Assembly: GCA_964455905.1 (NCBI GenBank)
Contig: CAYVYN010000005.1
Coordinates: forward strand, 1-64,000
Origin: CAIJXB01 sp964455905
GTDB lineage: Bacteria > Chlamydiota > Chlamydiia > Chlamydiales > Rhabdochlamydiaceae
Direction of reading: 5' to 3'
DNA length: 64,000 nucleotides
Both the position numbers and the translations under genes were made by a program. The notes under the pieces are model-generated. The model saw only the letters and a list, made by a program, of their open reading frames with translations. It was not told the DNA's origin and searched no databases. Positions 9,253-18,020 of this stretch are shown here, one piece after another. Within the stretch, counting starts at the first letter, position 1. The number at the start of each line of letters is the position of its first letter.

Positions 9253-10750
9253 AAAATCGGACCCATTTCTTAAGCTAAAAACTTTATCTAAAGAAATAGC
9301 AATTTTGACTTCTATCCATAATGTCTTAGAATGGGACCAAGAAACGTATATGCCAGAAGATGCACTCGAATCAAGATCTTCACAAATTGAACTTTTAGCG
9401 GCTCTAATTCACAAAAAAAGAACATCTTCATCCTTAAAAAACGAGCTTAACAAGGTAGTCAACCTGGAAACAGGCGAACTTAAAGATAAAAATATTTCAG
9501 AAGAAAACCGTGCATCAATCAGAGAATGGAGAAGAGACTTACTGATCAATTCCAAGCTGCCTTCTTCCTTTGTAAAACAATTTGCTAAAACAACTTCCGA
9601 ATCAGTTGCATTTTGGACAGAGGCTAAAAAAAAATCAGACTTCAAACTATTTGCACCCTACTTAGAACAAATTGTTTCTCTTTCACAAAAAAAAGCAAAT
9701 CTTCTTGGATATAAAGAGCACCCCTATGATGCACTACTTGATCTATATGAACCAGGTCTTACAACAGCATTCTTAACTCCTCTTTTCAAAGAACTGAAGG
9801 AGGCCCTAACGGACATCTTAAAAAAAATAAAAAACAAAAAAACTACTACTTTCAATGGAACTTTTTCTAAAGATCTACAAATGCAAGCGGGGCATCTGCT
9901 ACTTAAAAACATGGGTTTTTCAGAAAAAACAAGCAGATTAGATATATCTTCTCACCCATTTTGCTCTGGAATCCATATTCAAGATACAAGAATGACTACT
10001 CGAATTGATCTAAACGATCCCATTTCTAGTCTTTTGTCCATTCTTCATGAAGGCGGACATGGGTTATATAATAAGAACCTAAGACAAGACTGGTATGGAA
10101 CACCTGTTTGCGATCACGCATCTTATGGAATTGACGAAAGCCAATCCCGATTTTGGGAAACCTTGATCGGAAAAAGCCTCCCCTTTTGGACGTTTTTCTA
10201 CCCTAAACTACAAGCAATTTTTCCGGAAAATCTTTCTAAGATCTCTTTAGAAGATTTTTATAATACAATCAACCAAGTCCAGCCTTCCTTTATTCGAGTG
10301 GAAGCAGATGAAGTCACCTACTGTCTTCACGTAATACTTCGCTTTGAAATAGAAAAAGGACTTATGGATGGGACAATAAAGGTAAAAGACGTACCAGCTA
10401 TTTGGGCTGCTAAAATGCAAGAAAGCTTGTCAATCACCCCTTCTAACGACTCTGAAGGATGCTTACAAGACATCCACTGGGCAATGGGTGGTATAGGCTA
10501 TTTTCCAACGTATGCTCTAGGAAACCTCTTAGCTGCCGAATTATTTAGTCTAATGGAAAACCGTCACCCGGACTGGCAACAAAAAGTTTCGGTTGGAAAT
10601 CTATCGTTTCTTGAGGATTTTTTAAAAGAGAACGTTCACAAATATGGAAAAATTTACCTGCCTAACGAGCTCATTGAAAAAATCACAGGAAAACCACTAA
10701 ACCCAGAAAAATACATCAAGTACTTACAAAAAAAGTATAGCCCCCAATAA
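9245..10750 (+). CDS. M32 family zinc carboxypeptidase
   Basis: Cytoplasmic metallocarboxypeptidase (thermostable carboxypeptidase 1 type) that trims single C-terminal residues from peptides. The zinc site HEGGH lies near residue 270 in the block SILHEGGHGLY, followed by DESQSRFWET and the family block IRVEADEVTYCLH with the downstream Glu ligand. The length of 501 residues matches the family. The start at 9245 follows AAGGAA and overlaps the upstream gene. It probably recycles peptides, including those imported from the host. Confidence 0.94.
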   Translation: MHKKSDPFLKLKTLSKEIAILTSIHNVLEWDQETYMPEDALESRSSQIELLAALIHKKRTSSSLKNELNKVVNLETGELKDKNISEENRASIREWRRDLLINSKLPSSFVKQFAKTTSESVAFWTEAKKKSDFKLFAPYLEQIVSLSQKKANLLGYKEHPYDALLDLYEPGLTTAFLTPLFKELKEALTDILKKIKNKKTTTFNGTFSKDLQMQAGHLLLKNMGFSEKTSRLDISSHPFCSGIHIQDTRMTTRIDLNDPISSLLSILHEGGHGLYNKNLRQDWYGTPVCDHASYGIDESQSRFWETLIGKSLPFWTFFYPKLQAIFPENLSKISLEDFYNTINQVQPSFIRVEADEVTYCLHVILRFEIEKGLMDGTIKVKDVPAIWAAKMQESLSITPSNDSEGCLQDIHWAMGGIGYFPTYALGNLLAAELFSLMENRHPDWQQKVSVGNLSFLEDFLKENVHKYGKIYLPNELIEKITGKPLNPEKYIKYLQKKYSPQ

Positions 10751-10888
10751 TAACAGCAAACAAAAGAAGAACATACAACTTTCTTTGAATCTAACAAAAC
10801 TTTGCACTTACACGTTTTCGTTTCCTTTTTTTTCTTAGTATAGGCTAGAATAGGTGCAATAAAATAGATTTTAAAAGGAGAAGTAAGT

Positions 10889-11983
10889 ATGGCAGGGCTA
10901 TCTTGTGGAATCGTGGGACTTCCTAACGTTGGAAAATCGACCTTATTTAATGCACTAACAAGGAAAGCTGCACCTGCTGCTAACTACCCCTTCTGTACTA
11001 TTGATCCAAACGTAGGAATCGTAGAAGTCCCAGATCCGAGATTACAAACTCTATCTTCAATTTCTCATAGTAAAAAGATTCTTCCTGCTACTGTTACTTT
11101 CGTAGATATTGCAGGAATTGTAAAAGGTGCCTCTGAAGGACTTGGTCTTGGAAATAAATTTCTATCTCATATTAAAGAAACCGATGCGTTAATTCAAGTT
11201 GTTCGTTGCTTTGAAGACTCAGACGTGATCCACGTGGAAGGAAAGGTTGATCCTATAGCAGACATCACGATCATCAACATGGAACTCATTTTAGCTGACA
11301 TGCAAGTAGCAGAAAATGCGTACAGTAAATTAGAAAAACAAGCTAAAGGAAAAAAAGAACTACAAGCTTCCGTAGAAACACTAAAAAAAGCACTAGACCA
11401 TCTCAATCAAGAAAAGCCACTGAGAACACTAGAGCTTTCTGAAGAAGAAAAAGAGATCCTTTCGATTTATCCATTTCTAACTTCTAAGAAAATGCTTTAC
11501 GCAACAAACGTAGCAGAAAACGATCTTCCTTCGATGGAAAATGACTTAGTTAAACAAGTAAGAGCTTTTGCTGAAAAAGAAGGTAGCCTCGTAGTCCCTA
11601 TTTGCGCAAAATTAGAAGAAGAAATAGCCCAATTAGATCCTAAAGAAGCAGAAGAATTCCTCCAAAGCCTAGGTATAAATGACACAGGATTAAATCGTTT
11701 AATTAAAACCAGTTTTTCCCTGCTTGATTTAATTACCTATATTACTACCGGAGAAATTGAAACCAGAGCCTGGACTATTAAAAGAGGAACTCCCGCAAAT
11801 GAAGCAGCAGGAAAAATCCACTCCGACATTCAAAAAGGATTTATTCGTGCAGAAGTAGTGGCATTTGAAGATATGGTTTTATTTAACGGAAGAGTTGGGG
11901 CTAGAGAAAACGGGAAAGCTAGAGCTGAAGCCAAGGAATACATCGTAAAAGATGGCGATGTCATTTTATTTTTCCACAATTAA
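10889..11983 (+). CDS. ychF: Ribosome-binding ATPase YchF/EngD
   Basis: Universally conserved Obg-family P-loop ATPase that binds the ribosome and is linked to translation and oxidative-stress responses. The N-terminal P-loop GLPNVGKST (about 8-16), the switch DPNVGIVEVPD and DIAGIVKGAS, a coiled-coil insertion (about 130-180) and a C-terminal TGS domain ending in KEYIVKDGDVILFFHN are all visible. The length of 364 residues is standard. The start follows AAAAGGAG by 8 nt. From memory, in Chlamydia ychF directly adjoins the type III block that follows here, with only the methyltransferase gene added between. Confidence 0.97.
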   Translation: MAGLSCGIVGLPNVGKSTLFNALTRKAAPAANYPFCTIDPNVGIVEVPDPRLQTLSSISHSKKILPATVTFVDIAGIVKGASEGLGLGNKFLSHIKETDALIQVVRCFEDSDVIHVEGKVDPIADITIINMELILADMQVAENAYSKLEKQAKGKKELQASVETLKKALDHLNQEKPLRTLELSEEEKEILSIYPFLTSKKMLYATNVAENDLPSMENDLVKQVRAFAEKEGSLVVPICAKLEEEIAQLDPKEAEEFLQSLGINDTGLNRLIKTSFSLLDLITYITTGEIETRAWTIKRGTPANEAAGKIHSDIQKGFIRAEVVAFEDMVLFNGRVGARENGKARAEAKEYIVKDGDVILFFHN

Positions 11984-11994
11984 AGGGACTTATT

Positions 11995-13116
11995 ATGAGA
12001 GATCTATTTATTACATGTCCTTATGGATTTGAAGCTATCTTAAAAAAAGAACTAGAAAATCTAGGAGTCAGCAAAGTATTTCCTGGATTTTGCGGTGTTT
12101 TTGTACCTAAAACAATAGAAAACACATGGATTGTTAACTACCAATCAAGAACAGCAACTCGCGTTTTATGGCCTATAGCAGAATTTCATTGTAGTGGAAA
12201 AGAAGATCTTTATAACAACTGCAAAAACATCGTTTGGTCTAATTTCTTAAACTGCCATAAAACATTTGCCATCGACTCAAATGTGCAACACCCTTCTTTA
12301 AAAAATAGTTTATTTGCTTCGCTTGTAGTAAAAGATGCTATCTGTGATTTTTTCAGAGAAAAAACAGGAGCAAGACCCTCTATAGACAAACACAATCCAG
12401 ATGTTCAACTAAACCTTTTTATCCAAAAAGGACGCGCGACTTTATATTTCGACACATCCGGAGCGCCCTTGCACAAAAGGGGATGGAGAGAAAGTGGTGT
12501 TGAAGCGACTCTTCATGAATCGCTAGCAGCCTCTCTCCTTTTACTAACCAACTACTCATCGGAAAAAGTTTTCTGTGACCCTTTTTGTGGTTCTGGAACT
12601 TTTTTAATAGAAGCTGGGTTAATTGCGACAAATACCCAACCAGGATTTTTAAGAAAAAAATGGGGATTTTTTTCCCTACCTGGATTTGATAAAAAAGCAT
12701 TCCTTGACTGGAAAGCAAAAAAAGACGCTTTACGAATTTCAATTCCCAAAGGTAAAATATTTGGCGGAGAAAAAAGCAGAGAAACAACCGAAGCCTGTAA
12801 AAAACACATTCAAAAAGCTGGATTATCTGATGTGATTGAAGTGGAACATAATGAAATCGCTTTCTACACGCCCAAAATAAAACCAAACTTTTTATTAACA
12901 AATCCACCCTATGGCAAGCGCCTAGATGCTTCGGTGAAAATGTTTCAAGAATTTAAAGAGTTTCTGGAAACTAAAACAGAACAAAATATAGAAGCGTTTA
13001 TGCTTTCAAGCGAAAATGACTTCTTAGACCAATCAGAGCTTGAGCTGCAAGAAAAATTTCAGTTTAAAAATGGAGGCCTTCCTGTAAAGCTCCATAGAAT
13101 TATAAGTATTCTATAA
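11995..13116 (+). CDS. THUMP-domain rRNA/tRNA guanine-N2 methyltransferase (RlmL-N/YpsC type)
   Basis: SAM-dependent RNA methyltransferase. The N-terminal THUMP RNA-binding region starts at the family opening LFITCPYGFEAILKKEL; the Rossmann domain has the SAM site CDPFCGSGTFLIEA (about 195-208) and the catalytic TNPPYGKRL (about 301-309). The length of 373 residues equals the N-terminal half of E. coli RlmL, which methylates G2445 of 23S rRNA; RlmL's second methyltransferase domain is absent, as in stand-alone YpsC proteins. It starts 11 nt after ychF and is probably co-transcribed with it. The exact target base is not determinable here. Confidence 0.9.
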   Translation: MRDLFITCPYGFEAILKKELENLGVSKVFPGFCGVFVPKTIENTWIVNYQSRTATRVLWPIAEFHCSGKEDLYNNCKNIVWSNFLNCHKTFAIDSNVQHPSLKNSLFASLVVKDAICDFFREKTGARPSIDKHNPDVQLNLFIQKGRATLYFDTSGAPLHKRGWRESGVEATLHESLAASLLLLTNYSSEKVFCDPFCGSGTFLIEAGLIATNTQPGFLRKKWGFFSLPGFDKKAFLDWKAKKDALRISIPKGKIFGGEKSRETTEACKKHIQKAGLSDVIEVEHNEIAFYTPKIKPNFLLTNPPYGKRLDASVKMFQEFKEFLETKTEQNIEAFMLSSENDFLDQSELELQEKFQFKNGGLPVKLHRIISIL

Positions 13117-13132
13117 AAAATGCAAAAATTAC

Positions 13133-13161
13133 TTGACGCTCCTTTAATTACCTGATTATAT
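13133..13161 (+). promoter_or_regulatory. Sigma-70/66-type promoter for the type III secretion operon
   Basis: A TTGACG -35 hexamer (13133-13138) and a TTATAT -10 hexamer (13156-13161) are separated by exactly 17 nt. They lie 24 nt before the sctU ATG with an AAAGGAG ribosome site between, giving a very short leader. It is one of the best promoter matches in the window and would drive sctU-sctV-sctW-chaperone-malQ. Confidence 0.7.
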
Positions 13162-13185
13162 GACTTCTTAAAGGAGTAAAAAGGC

Positions 13186-14259
13186 ATGGCAGAAAAGACC
13201 GAACAGGCCACCCCAAAAAAGCTAAAAGATGCAAGAAAAAAAGGACAGGTAGCAAAATCCCAAGATTTCTCCTCTGCCTTTACATTTATAGTTTCTATTT
13301 CCGCAACGTTAGCTTTTACCTCTCACCTTTACGACCAACTTGCAGGATATATAATCTCGTCTTTTAAAAGTATTAGCAACATCAACCTCCAAGAACAGGC
13401 GCCTGCAATTTTAGTAGAAGCCCTTACCATTATTTTTATGACAAGCATTCCTATTGCTTTTTTAACCACCGTAGCAGGACTGGCAACTAGCTTTATCATC
13501 GTAGGGCCACTTATTTCTTTTGAAGCGATGAAACCTGACATAAAAAAACTAAATCCGATTTCAAATCTAAAAAATCTCTTCAAAATGAAGACTTTATTTG
13601 AACTGATTAAATCAATCCTAAAAATTACAGGAGCTTTATTTCTTATCTATACTGTAGTTTGGAATAGCATACCAGAGATCATCAATACTGCTTCTTTATC
13701 TGTCTATGGGATCGCTATGGTTTTTAATGATTTTCTAGTTAAAGTCCTTATTAAAGTCGGGCTTTTTTTTCTAGCCGTTGCGATCGCTGACCTTGTTTAT
13801 CAGAAAAAGAATTTCGCAAAAGAAATGAAAATGGAAAAATTTGAAGTCAAACAAGAATACAAAGACACAGAAGGCGATCCCCACATCAAAGGAAAAAGAA
13901 AACAAGCGGCACAAGAAATCGCTTACCAGGAAGGACCCTCTTCAATCAAACGATCAAAAGCGATCATCACAAATCCTGTGCACATCGCAGTGGCGCTTTC
14001 CTATAGTGAAAAAACAGAACCAGCCCCAAGAATCCTTTACATGGGAAAAGGGGTAATGGCCGATCAAATCGTAAAATTAGCAGTAGATTATAATATACCT
14101 ATTATGAGAAATGTAGCTTTAGCGCAAACTCTTTTTGAAAAGGGCTCTTTAAATGAATACATACCAGAAGAAACCTATGAAGCTGTCGCTGAAATTTTAC
14201 GTTGGCTTGAAGGTCTTGACGATTTAGAAACAGCAGGCTCGGAGCTTTTTAAACAATGA
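13186..14259 (+). CDS. sctU: Type III secretion export switch protein SctU (CdsU/YscU/FlhB family)
   Basis: Inner-membrane component of the type III export gate that switches substrate specificity. It opens with EKTEQATPKKLKDARKKGQ, the family hallmark; four membrane segments fall at about 25-220, followed by a cytoplasmic domain. The self-cleavage site of the family (Asn-Pro-Thr-His) is present as NPVH at residues 263-266, so the scissile Asn-Pro and the His are kept while Thr is replaced by Val. At 357 residues it is full length. Its stop overlaps the start of sctV (ATGA). A strong promoter lies directly upstream. In Chlamydia this gene (cdsU) likewise precedes cdsV. Confidence 0.96.
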   Translation: MAEKTEQATPKKLKDARKKGQVAKSQDFSSAFTFIVSISATLAFTSHLYDQLAGYIISSFKSISNINLQEQAPAILVEALTIIFMTSIPIAFLTTVAGLATSFIIVGPLISFEAMKPDIKKLNPISNLKNLFKMKTLFELIKSILKITGALFLIYTVVWNSIPEIINTASLSVYGIAMVFNDFLVKVLIKVGLFFLAVAIADLVYQKKNFAKEMKMEKFEVKQEYKDTEGDPHIKGKRKQAAQEIAYQEGPSSIKRSKAIITNPVHIAVALSYSEKTEPAPRILYMGKGVMADQIVKLAVDYNIPIMRNVALAQTLFEKGSLNEYIPEETYEAVAEILRWLEGLDDLETAGSELFKQ

Positions 14260-16388
14260 AAAACATACTCGACAAAATAACCAGATCTCTAGCTAGCGGA
14301 CGATCTCATGCTTTTATAAGCCAATCTAGCGATATCATTTTAGCGTTATTTATTATCACGCTAATTATGCTAATCGTTATCCCTGTATCTTTATTTATAT
14401 TAGATAGTTTAATCGCAATCAATCTAACCATTTCGATTTCTCTACTAATGGTCTCTTTATATATTCCTAGAGCCGTACAATTATCGATATTTCCGTCTCT
14501 ACTTTTGATTACAACATTGTTTCGATTGGGAATTGAAATTTCAGCAACACGTCAAATTCTTCTACATGCGGATGCAGGCCATATCATCTTTGCTTTTGGA
14601 AACTTTGTTGTCGGCGGAAACTTTGTTGTCGGCGGCGTTATATTCTTAATCATTACGATGGTACAGTTCATCGTTGTGACGAAGGGAGCTGAGCGTGTGG
14701 CGGAAGTTGCTGCGCGTTTTACGTTAGATGCTATGCCAGGAAAACAAATGAGTATTGATGCCGATATGAGAAGCGGTGTCATAGACGCAAACCAGGCCAG
14801 AGAGCTTAGACTTTCCTTAACAAAAGAAAGTCAACTCTACGGGGCTATGGATGGCGCGATGAAATTCGTAAAAGGGGACGTAATCGCAAGTATCGTTATT
14901 GCGATTATCAACATCGTCGCCGGATTGATCATCGGTATGACCATGCACGGCATGAGTGCTATGCAAGCGGCTCAAGTCTACACTCTACTTTCTATAGGGG
15001 GTGGTCTTGTATCTCAAATCCCCTCACTTCTTATCTCTTTAACTGCCGGTATCGTAACGACCAGGGTGTCAAGTGATAAAAAAGATGCAAACCTAGGGAA
15101 AGACATTTCCTCTCAACTTCTTGGACAACCAAAAGCGATTATGATTGCTGCTGTAGTTGTCTTTTTCATGGGGTTTGTTGAAGGTTTTCCTAGTGTTATT
15201 TTCTTTATGATGGCAAGTATTTTAGGTGGTCTTGGATTTGCTGTATGGTATAATGCAAAAAGCTCAGCTCGCAAAGAAGGTGGAGACCTTTCTTCTAAGG
15301 CTATGGCAACAGATGTAGAAGGGCATTCAGTAATTCGAGGTCCTAAAGACGATTATGCACTAACCCTACCGGTTATCCTTGAAGTTGGAAAAAACCTATC
15401 TATTGCATTAAAAAAAGATAAAGGTGGAGCCACTTTTATAGATGATTTGGTTCCTAAAATGCGTCATGCTCTTTATCAGGATCTTGGCGTTCGATTTCCT
15501 GGAGTACACGTAAAAACAGACTCTACGACTCTAGAACCCGATGAATATTCTATTTCTTTAAATGAAGTACCTATTGTCAGGGGTAAAATCCTCCAAGGCT
15601 CGTTGCTTACTAATGAAAGCCCTGATACGTTGCGTAAATTCAATTTGCCGTTTACAACAACAAAAAACTCAATGGGGCTGCCCTCTCTTTGGGTAGATAG
15701 CAAGTACCAAGAAATCCTGCAAAAAGCTAGGATTAAATTCTGGAAACCGTTAGATGTAATGATTCTTCATTTATCTTACTTTTACAAGCAATATGCTAAT
15801 GAATTTATCGGAATACAAGAGGTTAGAGGTATTTTAGAGTTTGTAGAAAAATCATATCCAGACCTTATCAAAGAAGTTACGCGTTTAGTCCCCTTACAAA
15901 AATTAACAGATATCTTCAAAAGACTGGTCCAAGAACAGGTTTCTATTAAAGATTTAAGAACAATCCTAGAAGCGCTTAGCGAATGGGCTCAAACAGAAAA
16001 AGATGTAGTTTTACTAACAGAATATGTGAGATCTTCTTTAAAAAGATATATTAGCTACAAGTATTCTCTTGGGCAATCTATTCTTTCAGTGTACTTGTTA
16101 GATCCTGAAATTGAAGACCTAATTAGAGGAGCTATCAAACAAACGTCTGCAGGATCCTACCTAGCACTTGATCCGGACTCGGTGCAGCTAATCCTCCACT
16201 CTTTACGATCTACAATTATTCCTACTCCAGCAGGAGGGCAGCCGCCTGTTCTACTCACAGCTATTGATGTAAGACGTTTTGCGCGCAAACTGATTGAAAG
16301 TGAATTTCCGGACCTTGCGGTAATATCTTATCAAGAAGTCGTTCCTGAAATTAGAATACAGCCGTTAGGAAGGGTTCAGTTATCTTAA
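14256..16388 (+). CDS. sctV: Type III secretion export gate SctV (CdsV/LcrD/FlhA family)
   Basis: Large inner-membrane export-gate protein forming the nonameric ring below the export channel. About seven or eight N-terminal membrane segments (about 25-335) include the signature RFTLDAMPGKQMSIDAD (about 151-167); a cytoplasmic domain of about 370 residues follows. The length of 710 is normal. Between 14598 and 14633 the gene holds two perfect 18-bp tandem copies encoding GNFVVG twice, inside the conserved first cytoplasm-proximal loop. Overlap with sctU by 4 nt and the following sctW show one operon. Confidence 0.97.
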   Translation: MKNILDKITRSLASGRSHAFISQSSDIILALFIITLIMLIVIPVSLFILDSLIAINLTISISLLMVSLYIPRAVQLSIFPSLLLITTLFRLGIEISATRQILLHADAGHIIFAFGNFVVGGNFVVGGVIFLIITMVQFIVVTKGAERVAEVAARFTLDAMPGKQMSIDADMRSGVIDANQARELRLSLTKESQLYGAMDGAMKFVKGDVIASIVIAIINIVAGLIIGMTMHGMSAMQAAQVYTLLSIGGGLVSQIPSLLISLTAGIVTTRVSSDKKDANLGKDISSQLLGQPKAIMIAAVVVFFMGFVEGFPSVIFFMMASILGGLGFAVWYNAKSSARKEGGDLSSKAMATDVEGHSVIRGPKDDYALTLPVILEVGKNLSIALKKDKGGATFIDDLVPKMRHALYQDLGVRFPGVHVKTDSTTLEPDEYSISLNEVPIVRGKILQGSLLTNESPDTLRKFNLPFTTTKNSMGLPSLWVDSKYQEILQKARIKFWKPLDVMILHLSYFYKQYANEFIGIQEVRGILEFVEKSYPDLIKEVTRLVPLQKLTDIFKRLVQEQVSIKDLRTILEALSEWAQTEKDVVLLTEYVRSSLKRYISYKYSLGQSILSVYLLDPEIEDLIRGAIKQTSAGSYLALDPDSVQLILHSLRSTIIPTPAGGQPPVLLTAIDVRRFARKLIESEFPDLAVISYQEVVPEIRIQPLGRVQLS
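14598..14633 (+). repeat. Perfect 18-bp tandem duplication inside sctV
   Basis: Two adjacent identical 18-bp units (14598-14615 and 14616-14633) encode the repeated GNFVVG motif. Many relatives show a similar double FVVGG/NxVVG motif, so the protein repeat is partly ancestral; the exact DNA identity is the notable part. Confidence 0.8.
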
Positions 16389-16403
16389 AAAGGGCAATAA
16401 CAG

Positions 16404-17576
16404 ATGGCAAATGAAATCAATGCAGGCATGCAAGCTTTCCGATTAGAAAAAGCCGACCTAGAAACTAGCCGGCTTGAAGAGATCGCCCAAGAAGCTGTAG
16501 AAGATAACATGCAAGCCTATGCAGATAGAGGTCTTTTTAAGGCTGTCACAAGAACGTTTGTTCCTCTTTCAGAAAGAACTACATCAAAAAAAACAGAAAG
16601 TAAAGAGTCTGAAAAAGTAGAAGAAATAGAGGCTGTACAAGAAGTTTTAAGTATTGAAGCCAGCGCTGAAGAATTTCAAAGAAAAAACCCAGAGCTTCAA
16701 CCCAAAGCACTTCTTGCTCTAAGATCAAGAATTTCAAGCAAAGATTCTCCTCTAGAAATAGTTAAAAAACTACTGGAATCGTATCCTGATCACTATCTTG
16801 CAGATGATGCTTTAGACTTTCTTATAGAAACCTCCAATCCCGAATTAGCAAGGACTCTAAAAGAAGTAAAAAAACAATTCAACATTGACTACAGAAAAGA
16901 AATCCTTGCAGGAAGAAACATAGCCGAACAAGCTACCGAGTTTGCAAAACAAGGACTCGGCACAACACAAAGCCTTAGAAATCTTTATAGAGAAGTGATT
17001 CAAAACCCTAAAGATCCAGCAACTCGCTTTTCTGAATTTACAGAAACATTCACCTTCGAAAAAATGAAAACTGTAATAGCTTTTATTTTTCACTCTTTAG
17101 GCAGTGACCTTAAAGCCAAAGGATCTTCTATTGAAAAAGGAGAACTTGCAGCTCTAATGACCGAGACAAAAGTGATGCAGGCCATCTTAAGCGTATACCG
17201 TTTTTTCAAATCCAGAATGAATCTGATCTATTCATCGTATGAACGAGAAGGTTATAACCTACCGCCTAAAGTAACCTTTGAATCTCTTTCCAAACTCTTC
17301 GTAAAATTACTACTTGAAAGGTATCCTTCTGCAGAAAAAGTATATCAAATTGGTGTACAGCTAGGGATTCAAGATGAATGGATAGCTGAAGCTATTCTCT
17401 TCACCCAAATGAGAGATGGCGTAAGACACGTCGATCCTAGGCTTTTTAAATCTGAACAACATAGACAAGACATTCTTACTATTTTTATTGATGTCTTAAA
17501 AGAAATTGACGACAAGTTAGAGGAAGAAGCCGAAGAAGATGATGAAGACGATGAGGTAGAAAATGAACAAGTTTGA
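16404..17576 (+). CDS. sctW: Type III secretion gatekeeper SctW (CopN/LcrE/YopN-TyeA family)
   Basis: Regulatory plug of the type III apparatus that blocks effector export until host contact; in Chlamydia the orthologue CopN is itself secreted and binds tubulin. The N-terminus is hydrophilic and helical (about 1-90), followed by the HrpJ-like helical domain and a TyeA-like C-terminal part (about 300-370). The C-terminus is very acidic (EEEAEEDDEDDEVENE). The 390-residue length is close to Chlamydia pneumoniae CopN. It lies 15 nt after sctV and overlaps the chaperone gene by 14 nt, as expected for a secreted protein and its chaperone. Confidence 0.92.
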   Translation: MANEINAGMQAFRLEKADLETSRLEEIAQEAVEDNMQAYADRGLFKAVTRTFVPLSERTTSKKTESKESEKVEEIEAVQEVLSIEASAEEFQRKNPELQPKALLALRSRISSKDSPLEIVKKLLESYPDHYLADDALDFLIETSNPELARTLKEVKKQFNIDYRKEILAGRNIAEQATEFAKQGLGTTQSLRNLYREVIQNPKDPATRFSEFTETFTFEKMKTVIAFIFHSLGSDLKAKGSSIEKGELAALMTETKVMQAILSVYRFFKSRMNLIYSSYEREGYNLPPKVTFESLSKLFVKLLLERYPSAEKVYQIGVQLGIQDEWIAEAILFTQMRDGVRHVDPRLFKSEQHRQDILTIFIDVLKEIDDKLEEEAEEDDEDDEVENEQV

Positions 17577-18009
17577 AGAGCTGATAGAACAACTTGGTTC
17601 TATTTTACAAATCCCCCTTCATGCAGAAAATGGGGTAGCTTGTAAATTAAACATAAAAAACGTCTTTCACGTTCAACTAGAATACAATGAAAGCAAAGAA
17701 GAAATACTTTTAGCTTCATTTATAAACCCAATCCCACCAGGAAAATTTAGGGAAGAAACTCTACTAGAAGCTCTAAGAGCAAATAACGAAGAAAACTCCT
17801 TAGGTTCTTTTGCTTATAGCGATAAAAATAACAGTTTGTTTCTACAACTTTACCTACCGATTTCAATTAGTGCAGAAGAACTGAACACCAACCTTAAGCA
17901 ATTCATTGACAAAGGAAAAATCTGGAAAGAAGCTTTAGAAAAAGGGAAGCTAGAGCTTGTGTCAAAATCCACAACTAGCTCTCTTATATCTCCTTTTACT
18001 CTTACCTAA
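17563..18009 (+). CDS. Type III secretion chaperone (Scc1/SycE, CesT-like)
   Basis: Small acidic 148-residue protein of the CesT/SycE fold, predicted to keep SctW/CopN in a secretion-competent form in the cytoplasm. Seen: size, a pattern of alternating helices and strands with the LLxALRANNEE-type segment common in these chaperones, and the position overlapping sctW by 14 nt. In Chlamydia scc1 occupies the same place between copN and malQ. Family assignment rests as much on position as on sequence. Confidence 0.82.
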   Translation: MNKFEELIEQLGSILQIPLHAENGVACKLNIKNVFHVQLEYNESKEEILLASFINPIPPGKFREETLLEALRANNEENSLGSFAYSDKNNSLFLQLYLPISISAEELNTNLKQFIDKGKIWKEALEKGKLELVSKSTTSSLISPFTLT

Positions 18010-18020
18010 TAGGAATTTTT

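Noticed and set aside
12419..12907. A 162-codon minus-strand open frame inside the RNA methyltransferase gene
   Set aside because: It is a shadow: the plus strand has a complete domain set and the minus product is low-complexity and unrecognisable.
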